Origin: Lysinibacillus fusiformis
Lineage (GTDB): Bacteria; Bacillota; Bacilli; Bacillales_A; Planococcaceae
Length of the DNA: 64,000 nucleotides
Assembly (NCBI RefSeq): GCF_003049525.1
Contig: NZ_PYWL01000006.1
Coordinates: 62,001-126,000 of the forward strand
Reading direction: 5' to 3'
Shown piece after piece: positions 48,287-57,353 of the stretch; within the stretch, counting starts at the first letter, position 1; the number at the start of each line of letters is the position of its first letter. The notes below the pieces were generated by a model. It worked only from the letters and a program-made list of their open reading frames with translations, ran no database searches and had not been told where the DNA came from. The position numbers and the translations under genes were made by a program.

Positions 48287-49447
48287 TTAATCTCGTTTTT
48301 CATTGCGAATAAGGTGTAGTGCTTTTGCTAACATTTGAGCATTTTTTTCTTCTATTTCTGTCTTACGTGGAATGGGTTCATATAAAGGATTTGGGTCCTC
48401 CCAAGTTGGAATAAAAGGAACGGGAGCTTCAGGTTGCCAGCGGTCAAGCCATGCCTGTGGAAGAGGTCCCGTTGGTAACGCTTGATCAGTCATTTCTAAC
48501 CAGAGCATGGACCAAGCACGTGGAACAACTCGCCATATATCATAGCCACCTCCACCCACCGCAATCCACTTACCATCGCAATATTCATGGGCTAATTGGT
48601 GTGCGAGCTTTGGAATTTCCCGATATATATTCATAGTGCCATGAAGATGTGTCAAAGGATCAAAATAATGGGCATCTGCTCCATTTTGTGTGAGCACAAC
48701 ATCTGGCTTGAAATATTCGAAAACCTCTCTCATAGATCGTTCATAGATTTCTAGGAAACTTTCATCCTCTGTAAAAGCATCCATAGGGAAATTAAAGGAG
48801 GTACCATACCCTTGTCCGTTGCCTCGCTCAGTAATATTGCCTGTTCCAGGAAATAGGTAGCGCCCTGTTTCGTGAATAGACAATGTACAAACATTCGGGT
48901 CCTCATAAAAGCTCCATTGTACACCGTCTCCATGATGTGCGTCTGTATCGACATATAGTACACGGGCGTTATATTTTTCCTGTAAGTACCGAATGGCAAC
49001 CGTACTATCATTGTAAATACAAAATCCTGATGCGCGACCACGAAAACCGTGGTGTAGCCCTCCTCCAAGATTGAGGGCATGCTCAGCCTTACCTTCCATT
49101 ACATAATCAACGGCCGTTAATGTTCCGCCGACTAATTGGGCACTTGCTTCATGCATATTTTCAAAAATCGGTGTGTCTTCTGTGCCGATACCATAGCTTT
49201 CACATTGGGCTACCGATAATTCACCATGTCCTGCCCTCTTCACGATATCAATATACTTAGGGTCATGGGCAAGCAGTAGCTCCTCTTCTGTTGCAACACG
49301 TGCTGGAATAATATCTACATCATTGAGAGCATCTATATTTTTTAGTAAATCCATCGTTAGCGTCAAGCGTTTATGATTAAATGGATGTGTATCTGAAAAT
49401 TTATATCCGAGTTGTTCTGGCGAGTAAACGAATACTGCCTTTTTCAT
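48287..49447 (-). CDS. acuC: Acetoin utilisation protein / protein deacetylase AcuC
   Basis: 386 residues from the ATG at 49447 (B. subtilis AcuC is 387), which overlaps the acuB stop by one base; the frame extends ten codons upstream inside acuB. Histone deacetylase family: LNLGGGLHHGFR, VDTDAHHGDGVQWSFY with the zinc and catalytic His-Asp residues, LTQNGADAHYFDPL and AVGGGGYD. It removes the acetyl group that AcuA puts on acetyl-CoA synthetase, reactivating it. Confidence 0.93.
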   Translation of the reverse strand: MKKAVFVYSPEQLGYKFSDTHPFNHKRLTLTMDLLKNIDALNDVDIIPARVATEEELLLAHDPKYIDIVKRAGHGELSVAQCESYGIGTEDTPIFENMHEASAQLVGGTLTAVDYVMEGKAEHALNLGGGLHHGFRGRASGFCIYNDSTVAIRYLQEKYNARVLYVDTDAHHGDGVQWSFYEDPNVCTLSIHETGRYLFPGTGNITERGNGQGYGTSFNFPMDAFTEDESFLEIYERSMREVFEYFKPDVVLTQNGADAHYFDPLTHLHGTMNIYREIPKLAHQLAHEYCDGKWIAVGGGGYDIWRVVPRAWSMLWLEMTDQALPTGPLPQAWLDRWQPEAPVPFIPTWEDPNPLYEPIPRKTEIEEKNAQMLAKALHLIRNEKRD

Positions 49448-50094
49448 TATAATGAAACACCTGGTAAATTGGGCCATAGTACATCAAAGCCTTCTTTGCG
49501 AAGGTCTTTAATCATAGCTAAAGGATTCAGTGTTTTTACTCGGACACTTAAAATTTTATTTTGCGTATTTTCAGAATCAGGATACACTAAGACGCTTTGA
49601 ACATTGGCATGATGATGATGAAATATCTTTGTTATTTCAAATAAAACACCTGGCGTGTCAGCTACTCGAATTTCAATTTTTGAGCCAGGTTCCGTAGCAC
49701 CGGTTAGCTCTATATATGTATAGAGTAAATCCGTTGTAGTAACTATTCCTACTAATTTTTCTCCAGAGACTATAGGTAAACAACCTACTTTAGATTCATA
49801 GAAGGTAAGAGCGACCTCTTCAACAAAATCAAGTGGATGACCAACAAGCGGATCCTTAACCATTATTTCTTCTACTTTTGCTTGAAAAACAGGAGAATTG
49901 GGTTCATCTTGTAAAGATGATGGCAAAACTTCTTTAATGTCCCGTTCTGTTATCACTCCTAGAACGTGACGTTCCTCATCTATAACTGGTAAATGGCGAA
50001 CTTTTTTGTCACGCATTAGCTTTAGTGCTTCCAACACGGTATTGGTAGGAGCTAATGTGTAAGGTTCCTCATTCATAATTTCTTCTACGATCAT
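49447..50094 (-). CDS. acuB: CBS-pair and ACT domain protein AcuB
   Basis: 215 residues from the ATG at 50094, eight bases after AAAGGGG. The ATG two codons upstream (50100) is too close to that ribosome site, and B. subtilis AcuB begins MIVE. Two CBS motifs (about 1-60 and 75-135), with VRHLPVIDEERHVLGVITERD and VGCLPIVSGEKLVGIVTTTD as core strands, are followed by an ACT domain (about 140-215). It is probably a nucleotide sensor in the acetate switch; its exact role is unknown. Confidence 0.92.
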   Translation of the reverse strand: MIVEEIMNEEPYTLAPTNTVLEALKLMRDKKVRHLPVIDEERHVLGVITERDIKEVLPSSLQDEPNSPVFQAKVEEIMVKDPLVGHPLDFVEEVALTFYESKVGCLPIVSGEKLVGIVTTTDLLYTYIELTGATEPGSKIEIRVADTPGVLFEITKIFHHHHANVQSVLVYPDSENTQNKILSVRVKTLNPLAMIKDLRKEGFDVLWPNLPGVSL

Positions 50095-50118
50095 ATACAT
50101 ATCCCCTTTGTATTGGTT

Positions 50119-50751
50119 TTAATACATGAAACGATTTCTAAAACGAAGCCTATCGAATCTTTCAATTGTTTCAGGAGGCACGCGTTTACCTTCACGCGCC
50201 ATTAAACAATTTGCTGGGTGTGATGTAATTTCTGGATCATCCGTAGCAAAATATTCGAATCCGACAGAGCTCATCATCTTCTCCATCATTTTACGATAGT
50301 CCCAAACATTTAAGCCAGTCCCCTTTAAATCCCAATGCCAATAATATTCGGTAGTTATCACCAGATAATCCTCCATTTCATCACCCATAAATGAAACGGC
50401 TAGTAATGCCTTTCCTGAACCGGTTCCCCGATAGTCGGGAATCACTTCAATGGCACCTAATTCAATCATGTCATCAATTCGGTCCTCTGCCCACCGTTCA
50501 AGTGGATCAGGATAAAGATAGGTCACATAGCCTACAACGATATCTTCGTTTCGAATAATAACAATACGCCCTTCAGGAAGCCCCGCAATTTCAATAATAG
50601 CTTGTTGTTGCTGTTTTGGAGGTCTAAAGGCAACCAAGCCCTCATGGAAAGAATATGTAGCTAATTTTTCTGGAGGAACAGGTCCTTCCACATACACAGT
50701 ACCATGCTTAGTTTCCCTTTTGACAGAAAAAAAAGTTTTTTTATGTTCCAT
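50119..50751 (-). CDS. acuA: Protein acetyltransferase AcuA (GNAT)
   Basis: 210 residues from ATG 50751 (AGGTGG upstream), equal in length to B. subtilis AcuA; the frame extends to 50796 without a ribosome site. GNAT acetyl-CoA loop: AIEVIPDYRGTGSGKALLAV. It acetylates the active-site lysine of AcsA and switches it off. First gene of acuABC, divergent from acsA, with a cre-like site 49 bp upstream. Confidence 0.92.
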   Translation of the reverse strand: MEHKKTFFSVKRETKHGTVYVEGPVPPEKLATYSFHEGLVAFRPPKQQQQAIIEIAGLPEGRIVIIRNEDIVVGYVTYLYPDPLERWAEDRIDDMIELGAIEVIPDYRGTGSGKALLAVSFMGDEMEDYLVITTEYYWHWDLKGTGLNVWDYRKMMEKMMSSVGFEYFATDDPEITSHPANCLMAREGKRVPPETIERFDRLRFRNRFMY

Positions 50752-50799
50752 AATGCCACCACCTGAGTTTAATAATTCCATTATAGCTGATTTCATGCG

Positions 50800-50813
50800 T
50801 AAAAACGCTTATT
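50800..50813 (-). promoter_or_regulatory. Candidate cre site (CcpA operator) upstream of acuA
   Basis: On the minus strand AATAAGCGTTTTTA matches 10 of 14 positions of TGAAAGCGTTTTCA. A TATAAT lies at 50780-50785, so the site covers the -35 region of a probable acuA promoter, where CcpA would repress. In B. subtilis acuABC and acsA are CcpA-controlled. Confidence 0.45.
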
Positions 50814-51072
50814 TTTGCAAAATATACCTGTATTTTCGGAAAAGTGAAAATATTAAGACAATCTCTTTAAATTCGTGTAAAATATAATATATTGCTTCTG
50901 TTATTTAACAGATAAAAGTAGTGTAATTAAGAATTCTATCATTTGTAATGTAATAAACTGTTATATAACAAAAGCTCATCTATATTTTACTTAGAACGTA
51001 AATTTATTATTTCAGCAGAGGGGATTGTTGAAAATAGCAAATGAACAGTTTCAAGTGAAAGCAAAGAAAGGG
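50814..51072. other. Intergenic between acuA and acsA
   Basis: AT-rich divergent regulatory region. A TATAAT at 50883-50888 could be an acsA -10, without a good -35 at standard spacing. No gene seen. Confidence 0.4.
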
Positions 51073-51080
51073 GTAGTTTC

Positions 51081-52808
51081 ATGGGGATGAAAATGAAGGA
51101 GAAGTTAACGGCTTTTGCTGGTCAGCACCATTTAATGAATTATGAAGAAGTGGCAAAGTCTCATAATTGGGCTGATACGGAAAAAGCATTTAGCTGGTAC
51201 GAAACAGGTTTAGTGAATATGGCGTATGAGGCAATTGATCGCCATACAGATACACATCGTAAAAATAAAGTTGCCCTTTATTTTAATGATGGAAAACGTA
51301 AAGAGGCGTATTCATTTAATGAAATGAAAAGGTTAACGAACAAGGCTGCCAACGTTCTTAAAACAGCTACTAGTCTACAAAAAGGTGATCGTTTATTTAT
51401 TTTTATGCCACGATCTCCTGAGCTTTATTTTTCATTATTAGGTGCGTTGAAAATGGGGGTTATTGTTGGACCATTATTTGAAGCATTTATGGAAGCCGCT
51501 GTGTATGATCGGTTAGCAGATAGTGAGGCGAAAGTATTAGTTACTACACCGGCATTACTTGAACGTGTACCTATCGCTAAATTACCGCATCTCGAGCATA
51601 TCTTTTTAATAGGGGAAAATATTGAAGAAACATCCCAAATTCTAGACTTTAATCAACGATTGAAAGAAGCTTCAGCTCAGTTTGATATGGAATGGGTAGA
51701 TCGAGAAGATGGGATGATTCTTCACTATACCTCTGGATCAACTGGTGCTCCAAAAGGAGTGCTACATGTTCATAATGCAATGCTTCAACAATACCAATCT
51801 ACGCAATGGGTTCTTGATTTACGTGAGGATGATATTTATTGGTGTACTGCTGATCCAGGATGGGTGACAGGAACAGCCTATGGTATTTTTGGTCCTTGGC
51901 TAAATGGGGTGACAATGGTGATTGTTGGAGGAAGATTCTCACCGCAAGCATGGTATCAAGCCATTGAAGATTATGGTGTTACGGTATGGTATAGTGCACC
52001 AACTGCATTCAGGATGCTGATGGGGGCAGGGAGCGGCTTGCTTGAAAGCTATGACCTATCATCTTTACGTCATGTGCTATCTGTCGGTGAACCATTGAAC
52101 CCGGAAGTGATTCGTTGGGGAGTAGAAGAATTAGGTCATCGAATCCATGATACATGGTGGATGACAGAAACAGGAGCACATATGATTTGTAATTACCCTT
52201 CGATGGATATTAAGCCAGGATCAATGGGAAAACCACTTCCAGGTATTCATGCGACGATTGTAGATGATGCTGGTAACGAAGTACCGCCGTTTACAATGGG
52301 GAATTTAGCTATTCAACGGGGTTGGCCAGCTATGATGCGTCAAATTTGGGGCAATCCAGAGCGCTATGAATCTTATTTCTTAAAAGGGCAATGGTATGTA
52401 TCTGGAGATTCTGCCTATATGGATGATGACGGATACTTCTGGTTCCAAGGTCGAGTGGATGATGTCATTATGACGGCCGGAGAGCGTGTGGGACCATTCG
52501 AAGTGGAAAGCAAGCTATTGGAGCATCCAGATATTGTTGAAGCAGGAGTCATTGGAAAACCAGATCCAGTACGAGGGGAAATCATAAAAGCCTTTGTATC
52601 CATACGAGAGGGTGTTGAACCTTCAGATCAATTAATTGAGGATATAAAAGATTTTGTTAAAAAAGGCTTATCGGCTCATGCTGCACCACGTGAAATTGAA
52701 TTTAAGGAAAAACTACCAAAAACACGCAGTGGTAAGATTATGCGTCGTGTGCTGAAGGCGTGGGAGTTAAATTTACCTACGGGTGACTTATCGACGATGG
52801 AAGATTGA
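51081..52808 (+). CDS. acsA: Acetyl-CoA synthetase AcsA
   Basis: 575 residues. Adenylate-forming enzyme: phosphate loop LHYTSGSTGAPKGVLH, DIYWCTADPGWVTGTAYGIF, WWMTETGAHM and the C-terminal RSGKIMRR in which K552 is the catalytic lysine and AcuA target. It activates acetate to acetyl-CoA in the cytoplasm. AAAGGGG lies eight bases before the ATG. Divergence from acuABC is the conserved Bacillus layout. Confidence 0.95.
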   Translation: MGMKMKEKLTAFAGQHHLMNYEEVAKSHNWADTEKAFSWYETGLVNMAYEAIDRHTDTHRKNKVALYFNDGKRKEAYSFNEMKRLTNKAANVLKTATSLQKGDRLFIFMPRSPELYFSLLGALKMGVIVGPLFEAFMEAAVYDRLADSEAKVLVTTPALLERVPIAKLPHLEHIFLIGENIEETSQILDFNQRLKEASAQFDMEWVDREDGMILHYTSGSTGAPKGVLHVHNAMLQQYQSTQWVLDLREDDIYWCTADPGWVTGTAYGIFGPWLNGVTMVIVGGRFSPQAWYQAIEDYGVTVWYSAPTAFRMLMGAGSGLLESYDLSSLRHVLSVGEPLNPEVIRWGVEELGHRIHDTWWMTETGAHMICNYPSMDIKPGSMGKPLPGIHATIVDDAGNEVPPFTMGNLAIQRGWPAMMRQIWGNPERYESYFLKGQWYVSGDSAYMDDDGYFWFQGRVDDVIMTAGERVGPFEVESKLLEHPDIVEAGVIGKPDPVRGEIIKAFVSIREGVEPSDQLIEDIKDFVKKGLSAHAAPREIEFKEKLPKTRSGKIMRRVLKAWELNLPTGDLSTMED

Positions 52809-52850
52809 TAAAGTAAAAGACATCAATTGATATTTATACATTATATGCAT

Positions 52851-52904
52851 AAAAAGAAGGCAAGGGTTCATTCAATCGTTGAAAGGATTCTTGCCTTCTT
52901 TTTT
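52851..52904 (+). terminator. Rho-independent terminator of acsA
   Basis: 12-bp stem AAAGAAGGCAAG/CTTGCCTTCTTT with a long loop and T run. Confidence 0.85.
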
Positions 52905-52967
52905 CTGCATTTACAATACTGAAGACGTGTTTTAAAGAGACGTCATGTTGTACGAAAAAAATATAGA

Positions 52968-53013
52968 AATAAATAAAAATTCAGTTGACTTAATATTTAT
53001 GCAGACGTATACT
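52968..53013 (+). promoter_or_regulatory. argC promoter with two ArgR/AhrC (ARG) boxes
   Basis: TTGACT (52985-52990), a 17-bp spacer and TATACT (53008-53013) form a strong sigma-A promoter. AATAAATAAAAATTCAGT (52968-52985) matches 14 of 18 positions of the Bacillus ARG box CATGAATAAAAATTCAAG. A second half-matching site, TAATATTTATGCAGA, lies in the spacer (52991-53005). Arginine-bound ArgR would block the promoter. Confidence 0.7.
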
Positions 53014-53042
53014 ATTTTTAACTTATTTTAGAGGTGAGTGCA

Positions 53043-54077
53043 TTGAACGTAGGAATTGTTGGAGCAACAGGTTATGGTGGGCTAGAGCTTATTCGGTTTT
53101 TACATAATCATCCGGCTGTAGAGCAGCTAGCATTATTTACTTCTTCCGAGGAGGGAGTTCTTTTTTCTTCAAAATTTGGTCATCTTATGACGATTGTTGA
53201 TAGGCCTTTACAAAAAATAGAGGAAGATACTTTAGCGGAATTTGATGTAGTTTTTACAAGTACACCATCTGGCGTAACAAGTAAGTTATTACCATCATTG
53301 GTGAACACAGGTCCGAAATTAATAGATTTATCTGGTGATTTCCGGTTGAAAAACCTTGCAAGCTATGAAGCATGGTATGGCAAAAAAGCAGCGCCATTTA
53401 ATGCGGTGCAGCAAAGTGTTTATGGTTTAACGGAATGGAATTCAGAGCATATACGGCAAGCTACTCTTATTGCTAACCCTGGTTGTTACCCAACAGCGGT
53501 GTTGTTACCATTACTACCACTAGTGAAAGAACGCTTAATTGATCCGAGCTTTTTAGTGATTGATGCGAAAAGTGGCATCTCAGGAGCTGGCAATAAGCCG
53601 TCACAAACAACTCATTTTAGCGAGACGAATGAGAACTTCTCTATCTATAAAGTAAATACACATCAACATATACCAGAAATAGAACAAGCCTTATCTATGT
53701 TTGCTCATGTAGAAACAAGTATTACTTTCAATACTCACTTAGTACCTATGACACGAGGGATTTTAGCAACATCCTATGCGCCTGTAACGGCAGGCGTTAC
53801 AGAGGCTCAGTTGGTTGCTTGCCTGCAGGAGACTTATGATAAGCATCCTTTTGTTCGAATTGTTACAGGTGCAACTAGCTTAGGGACTAATCGTGTTAAG
53901 GGATCCAATTATTGCGATATTTTGGTGAAAGTAGATGCTCGTACAAACCGTGCCACGATAGTTAGTGTGATTGACAATCTAGTCAAAGGGGCTGCAGGGC
54001 AAGCGATTCAAAATATGAATGTACAATTTGACTTACCCCAAACGACTGGTCTGGATGTCGTACCGTTCTTTATTTAA
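53043..54077 (+). CDS. argC: N-acetyl-gamma-glutamyl-phosphate reductase ArgC
   Basis: 344 residues from TTG 53043, six bases after GAGGTG (53031-53036). The GTG at 53034 lies inside that ribosome site, and MNVGIVGATGYGGLELIRF matches the family start. Active-site Cys in ANPGCYPTAVLL; NADPH loop GATGYGG. It makes N-acetylglutamate semialdehyde, arginine step 3. First gene of argCJBD. Confidence 0.94.
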   Translation: MNVGIVGATGYGGLELIRFLHNHPAVEQLALFTSSEEGVLFSSKFGHLMTIVDRPLQKIEEDTLAEFDVVFTSTPSGVTSKLLPSLVNTGPKLIDLSGDFRLKNLASYEAWYGKKAAPFNAVQQSVYGLTEWNSEHIRQATLIANPGCYPTAVLLPLLPLVKERLIDPSFLVIDAKSGISGAGNKPSQTTHFSETNENFSIYKVNTHQHIPEIEQALSMFAHVETSITFNTHLVPMTRGILATSYAPVTAGVTEAQLVACLQETYDKHPFVRIVTGATSLGTNRVKGSNYCDILVKVDARTNRATIVSVIDNLVKGAAGQAIQNMNVQFDLPQTTGLDVVPFFI

Positions 54078-54115
54078 CACATCCAATTTGATGAAAAAAT
54101 AAGGAGGAATTATGG

Positions 54116-55348
54116 ATGACAGTTACTACTTCAATAAATGTAATGAAAAAGTTATCAAGTAAAAATATCGTTTCACCAAAAGGGTTTAAGGCAGCTGGGT
54201 TACATTGTGGTTTAAAACATAAGAAGAAAGATTTAGCGATTTTAGTAAGCGAGGTACCAGCTAGTGTTGCTGGTGTTTTTACAACAAATGCTGTGCAGGC
54301 AGCCCCATTAAAAGTAACAAAGGAAGTTGTTTACACAACAAAAAAAATGCAGGCGATAATCGTGAATTCGGGTAATGCGAATGCTTGTACAGGGAAGCAG
54401 GGCGTGAAGGATGCCCAAACCATGCAGGCGCAAGCGGCTGAAAAACTAGGAATTGCTCCTGAATTAGTGGGAGTTTGTTCAACGGGTGTCATTGGCGAAA
54501 TGATGAAGTTGGAGCCAGTAATAAACGGTCTTCAACAGCTAGAACCGAAGGACAATTTAGAAAGTGCCATTGACTTTGCACAGGCGATTTTAACGACAGA
54601 TACAGTTATGAAAAACACAAGCTATAGTACAACGGTAGATGGCAAGGAAGTCATTATCGCTGGTGTTGCGAAGGGTTCAGGCATGATTGAACCAAATATG
54701 GCAACAATGTTGGGCTTTATTACGACAGATGCCCAAATAGAATCTGATGTACTACAAAGTGCATTATCCGATATTACCAACCTCACGTTTAATGCCATTA
54801 CAGTCGATGGGGATACATCTACAAACGACACTGTTGTTGTATTGGCGAACGGTTTCGCTGGAAATCAGACGTTAACACCTGAGCATCCAGATTGGTTAAA
54901 TTTCTATTACACATTGAAAACAGTAGCAGAAGATTTAGCAAAAATGATTGCTAAGGATGGGGAAGGGGCAACCAAGCTTATTGAAGTGGAAGTTGTTGGC
55001 GCAATTTCAGATGAAGAGGCACGAAAGATTGCGAAGACCGTCGTAGGTTCACCACTTGTAAAGACTGCTGTTTTTGGCTGTGATGCGAACTGGGGACGAA
55101 TTATTGCAGCGGTAGGGTATAGTGGTGCCGCTGTAGATCCAGATAAAATTACGATTCAAATTGGTGGCGCTACAATGGTAGAAAACGGCGAACCAATCCC
55201 TTTCTCGGAGGATGAATTAATACAAATTTTAAAAATGCATGAAGTGAAAATATATGTGTCCCTTGGTATGGGTGAAGGTAAGGGGCATGCTTGGGGATGT
55301 GACTTAACCTATGACTACGTCCAAATCAACGCATCATACCGCTCGTAA
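54116..55348 (+). CDS. argJ: Bifunctional glutamate N-acetyltransferase ArgJ
   Basis: 410 residues. Autocleavage occurs before the nucleophile Thr in EPNMATMLGFITTDA (segments PNMA/TMLGF). AGVFTTNAVQAAP and NSGNANACTG are family signatures. It transfers acetyl from N-acetylornithine to glutamate, so the pathway is cyclic and needs no ArgE. GGAGG is eight bases before the ATG; 38 bp after argC. Confidence 0.94.
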   Translation: MTVTTSINVMKKLSSKNIVSPKGFKAAGLHCGLKHKKKDLAILVSEVPASVAGVFTTNAVQAAPLKVTKEVVYTTKKMQAIIVNSGNANACTGKQGVKDAQTMQAQAAEKLGIAPELVGVCSTGVIGEMMKLEPVINGLQQLEPKDNLESAIDFAQAILTTDTVMKNTSYSTTVDGKEVIIAGVAKGSGMIEPNMATMLGFITTDAQIESDVLQSALSDITNLTFNAITVDGDTSTNDTVVVLANGFAGNQTLTPEHPDWLNFYYTLKTVAEDLAKMIAKDGEGATKLIEVEVVGAISDEEARKIAKTVVGSPLVKTAVFGCDANWGRIIAAVGYSGAAVDPDKITIQIGGATMVENGEPIPFSEDELIQILKMHEVKIYVSLGMGEGKGHAWGCDLTYDYVQINASYRS

Positions 55349-56096
55349 ACGAATGGTAATCAAGCTCGGAGGTAGTACACTAGAGGGCTTAAATAAAGAC
55401 TTTTTTATAAATTTTAAAAAGCTTCAAGATAGCGGTGTGGAGCTTATTATTACTCATGGCGGTGGCCCAGCTATTAATCGTGAATTAGCTGCTCGAGGCA
55501 TAGAATCGCATACATTAAATGGTATACGTGTGACAAATGAGGCAGCTATGAATGTTGTCCAATCAACTTTGATCGGGCAGGTTAACCCTGCTTTAGTTCA
55601 TGAATTAACAAGTGCTGGCATTGAGGCCATTGGGCTAAACGGTTTTGATGGTCAATTAATGGTGGCGGATTATTTGGATAAAGACGTGTATGGTTTTGTT
55701 GGAGCAGTAAAAGCCATTAATACAGCCTTACTTGAAACTTTATTGACAGTGGGAATTATACCCGTTATTGCTTGTGTTGGAGCAAGTGAAGCAGGTCTGG
55801 CTTTAAACATTAATGGTGATACAGTCGCAAGTGAAATGGCATTAGCCTTAGGGGCAGATAGCTTATTACTTGTTACAGATGTAAGTGGTATTCGAGTTTA
55901 CGATGAATATCAAACAATGGCAACGCCCTCTCTCATTCATCAATGGATAGAACAAGGGCATCTTTATGGGGGGATGATTCCAAAAGTACAAGGAGCTATC
56001 GATTGTTTATATGCAGGTATACCTTCTGTGCAAATTGTTGGAGAGACATTGATTGGCACTACGATTGTCACTTCCGACAAACTTCATGCTACCTAG
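55311..56096 (+). CDS. argB: Acetylglutamate kinase ArgB
   Basis: 261 residues from ATG 55311, which overlaps argJ by 38 bp. The core begins at MVIKLGGSTLEG, and an ATG there (55353) would lie 4 bp after the argJ stop but has no Shine-Dalgarno; both starts are weak. Motifs: KLGGS, ITHGGGPAINREL, LNINGDTVASEMA. It phosphorylates N-acetylglutamate, arginine step 2. Confidence 0.92.
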   Translation: MTTSKSTHHTARKRMVIKLGGSTLEGLNKDFFINFKKLQDSGVELIITHGGGPAINRELAARGIESHTLNGIRVTNEAAMNVVQSTLIGQVNPALVHELTSAGIEAIGLNGFDGQLMVADYLDKDVYGFVGAVKAINTALLETLLTVGIIPVIACVGASEAGLALNINGDTVASEMALALGADSLLLVTDVSGIRVYDEYQTMATPSLIHQWIEQGHLYGGMIPKVQGAIDCLYAGIPSVQIVGETLIGTTIVTSDKLHAT

Positions 56097-56169
56097 TGTT
56101 CTAATAAGATCGTATTAAAAGTATAGATGTTGAAAGAAGACCATTTCAAATAATAGCGGAGATGATAAT

Positions 56170-57300
56170 ATGAGTGCTTTATTCGGGAACTACGGTAAAC
56201 GTCGTGCACAAATTGTCAAAGGGCAGGGCACCGTTGTAGAGGATTCTACAGGAAAACAATATTTAGATTTTACTAGTGGCATTGCAGTAGCAAGTCTGGG
56301 GCATGCCCATCCTGCCATTGTGCAGGCACTGCAAGAGCAAAGTGAAAAGCTGTGGCATATATCGAATCTTTTTGATATCCCTGGTCAGGAAACGGTGGCT
56401 CAAAAATTAATCGCTCATACGCATCTTGCACATGCTTTTTTCTGTAATAGTGGAGCGGAGGCAAATGAAGCAGCCATTAAGTTAGCGCGTAAACATACAG
56501 GGAAAAATCATATTATTACTTTCGAAAAATCATTCCATGGTCGCACATTTGGAGCAATGTCTGCAACAGGTCAAGGCAAAATACATAACGGCTTTGGACC
56601 ACTCGTTGAAAAATTTACGATATTGCCATTCAATGATGCTGCCGCACTAGAAGCTACTATTGATGACTCTGTGGCAGCCATTATGCTGGAGATGATTCAA
56701 GGAGAAGGTGGCGTTAATTGTGTATCGTTAGAATTCGCTACCACAATTGCGAAAGCATGTGATGACAAGGGGATATTACTCATTATTGATGAAGTACAAA
56801 CAGGAATAGGAAGAACAGGAACACGCTATGCCTTTGAGCAAACTGTGTTAAAGCCCCATATTGTGACATTAGCGAAAGGCTTAGGTGGTGGCTTCCCAGT
56901 AGGGGCAATGCTAGGAACTGCCGAGCTTTATGCAACCTTTAGTCCAGGTGCACATGGCACTACATTTGGTGGCAACCCTCTTGCGATGAGTGTAGCTCAA
57001 GCTGTCTTAAGCCATGTTTTTGAGCCGGCATTTTTACAGCAAGTACAAGATCAGTCAGCGTATATTGTAGCACAATTAAAAGCGCATTTACCTTCTAACT
57101 ATACCATTCAGGGTCAAGGCTTAATGCTTGGAATTGGCTGTGGTGAAACAGAAGTAGCGGCTTATATCGCAGCGGCAGAGGAAAAGGGTCTCTTGTTAGT
57201 GGGGGCAGGTCCAAATGTTATTCGTTTATTGCCACCATTAACGGTAACGAAGGGAGAGATTGATGAAGCCGTAGCTATTTTAAAGACTATATTATATTAA
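56170..57300 (+). CDS. argD: Acetylornithine aminotransferase ArgD
   Basis: 376 residues. PLP fold type I: FCNSGAEANEAAIKLARKHT, LLIIDEVQTGIGRTG and the Schiff-base lysine in TLAKGLGGGFPVGAML. It makes N-acetylornithine, arginine step 4. Last gene of argCJBD; unlike B. subtilis, no carAB or argF follow, and a terminator ends the operon. Confidence 0.93.
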   Translation: MSALFGNYGKRRAQIVKGQGTVVEDSTGKQYLDFTSGIAVASLGHAHPAIVQALQEQSEKLWHISNLFDIPGQETVAQKLIAHTHLAHAFFCNSGAEANEAAIKLARKHTGKNHIITFEKSFHGRTFGAMSATGQGKIHNGFGPLVEKFTILPFNDAAALEATIDDSVAAIMLEMIQGEGGVNCVSLEFATTIAKACDDKGILLIIDEVQTGIGRTGTRYAFEQTVLKPHIVTLAKGLGGGFPVGAMLGTAELYATFSPGAHGTTFGGNPLAMSVAQAVLSHVFEPAFLQQVQDQSAYIVAQLKAHLPSNYTIQGQGLMLGIGCGETEVAAYIAAAEEKGLLLVGAGPNVIRLLPPLTVTKGEIDEAVAILKTILY

Positions 57301-57303
57301 TAT

Positions 57304-57352
57304 AAAGACAAAGAATCTGCTGCGTATTTAGCGGACTCTTTGTCTTTCTTTT
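57304..57352. terminator. Terminator between argD and the epimerase gene
   Basis: 11-bp perfect outer stem (57304-57314 with 57337-57347), then T-rich sequence; the two flanking genes converge on it. Confidence 0.8.
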
Positions 57353-57353
57353 T

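Noticed and set aside
48751..49080. Minus-strand frame of 109 codons inside acuC
   Set aside because: It is a frame-shifted shadow of acuC, which has full family motifs.
51050..51066. Second cre-like sequence (TGAAAGCAAAGAAA) before acsA
   Set aside because: The central CG and the right half are missing, and it abuts the ribosome site.
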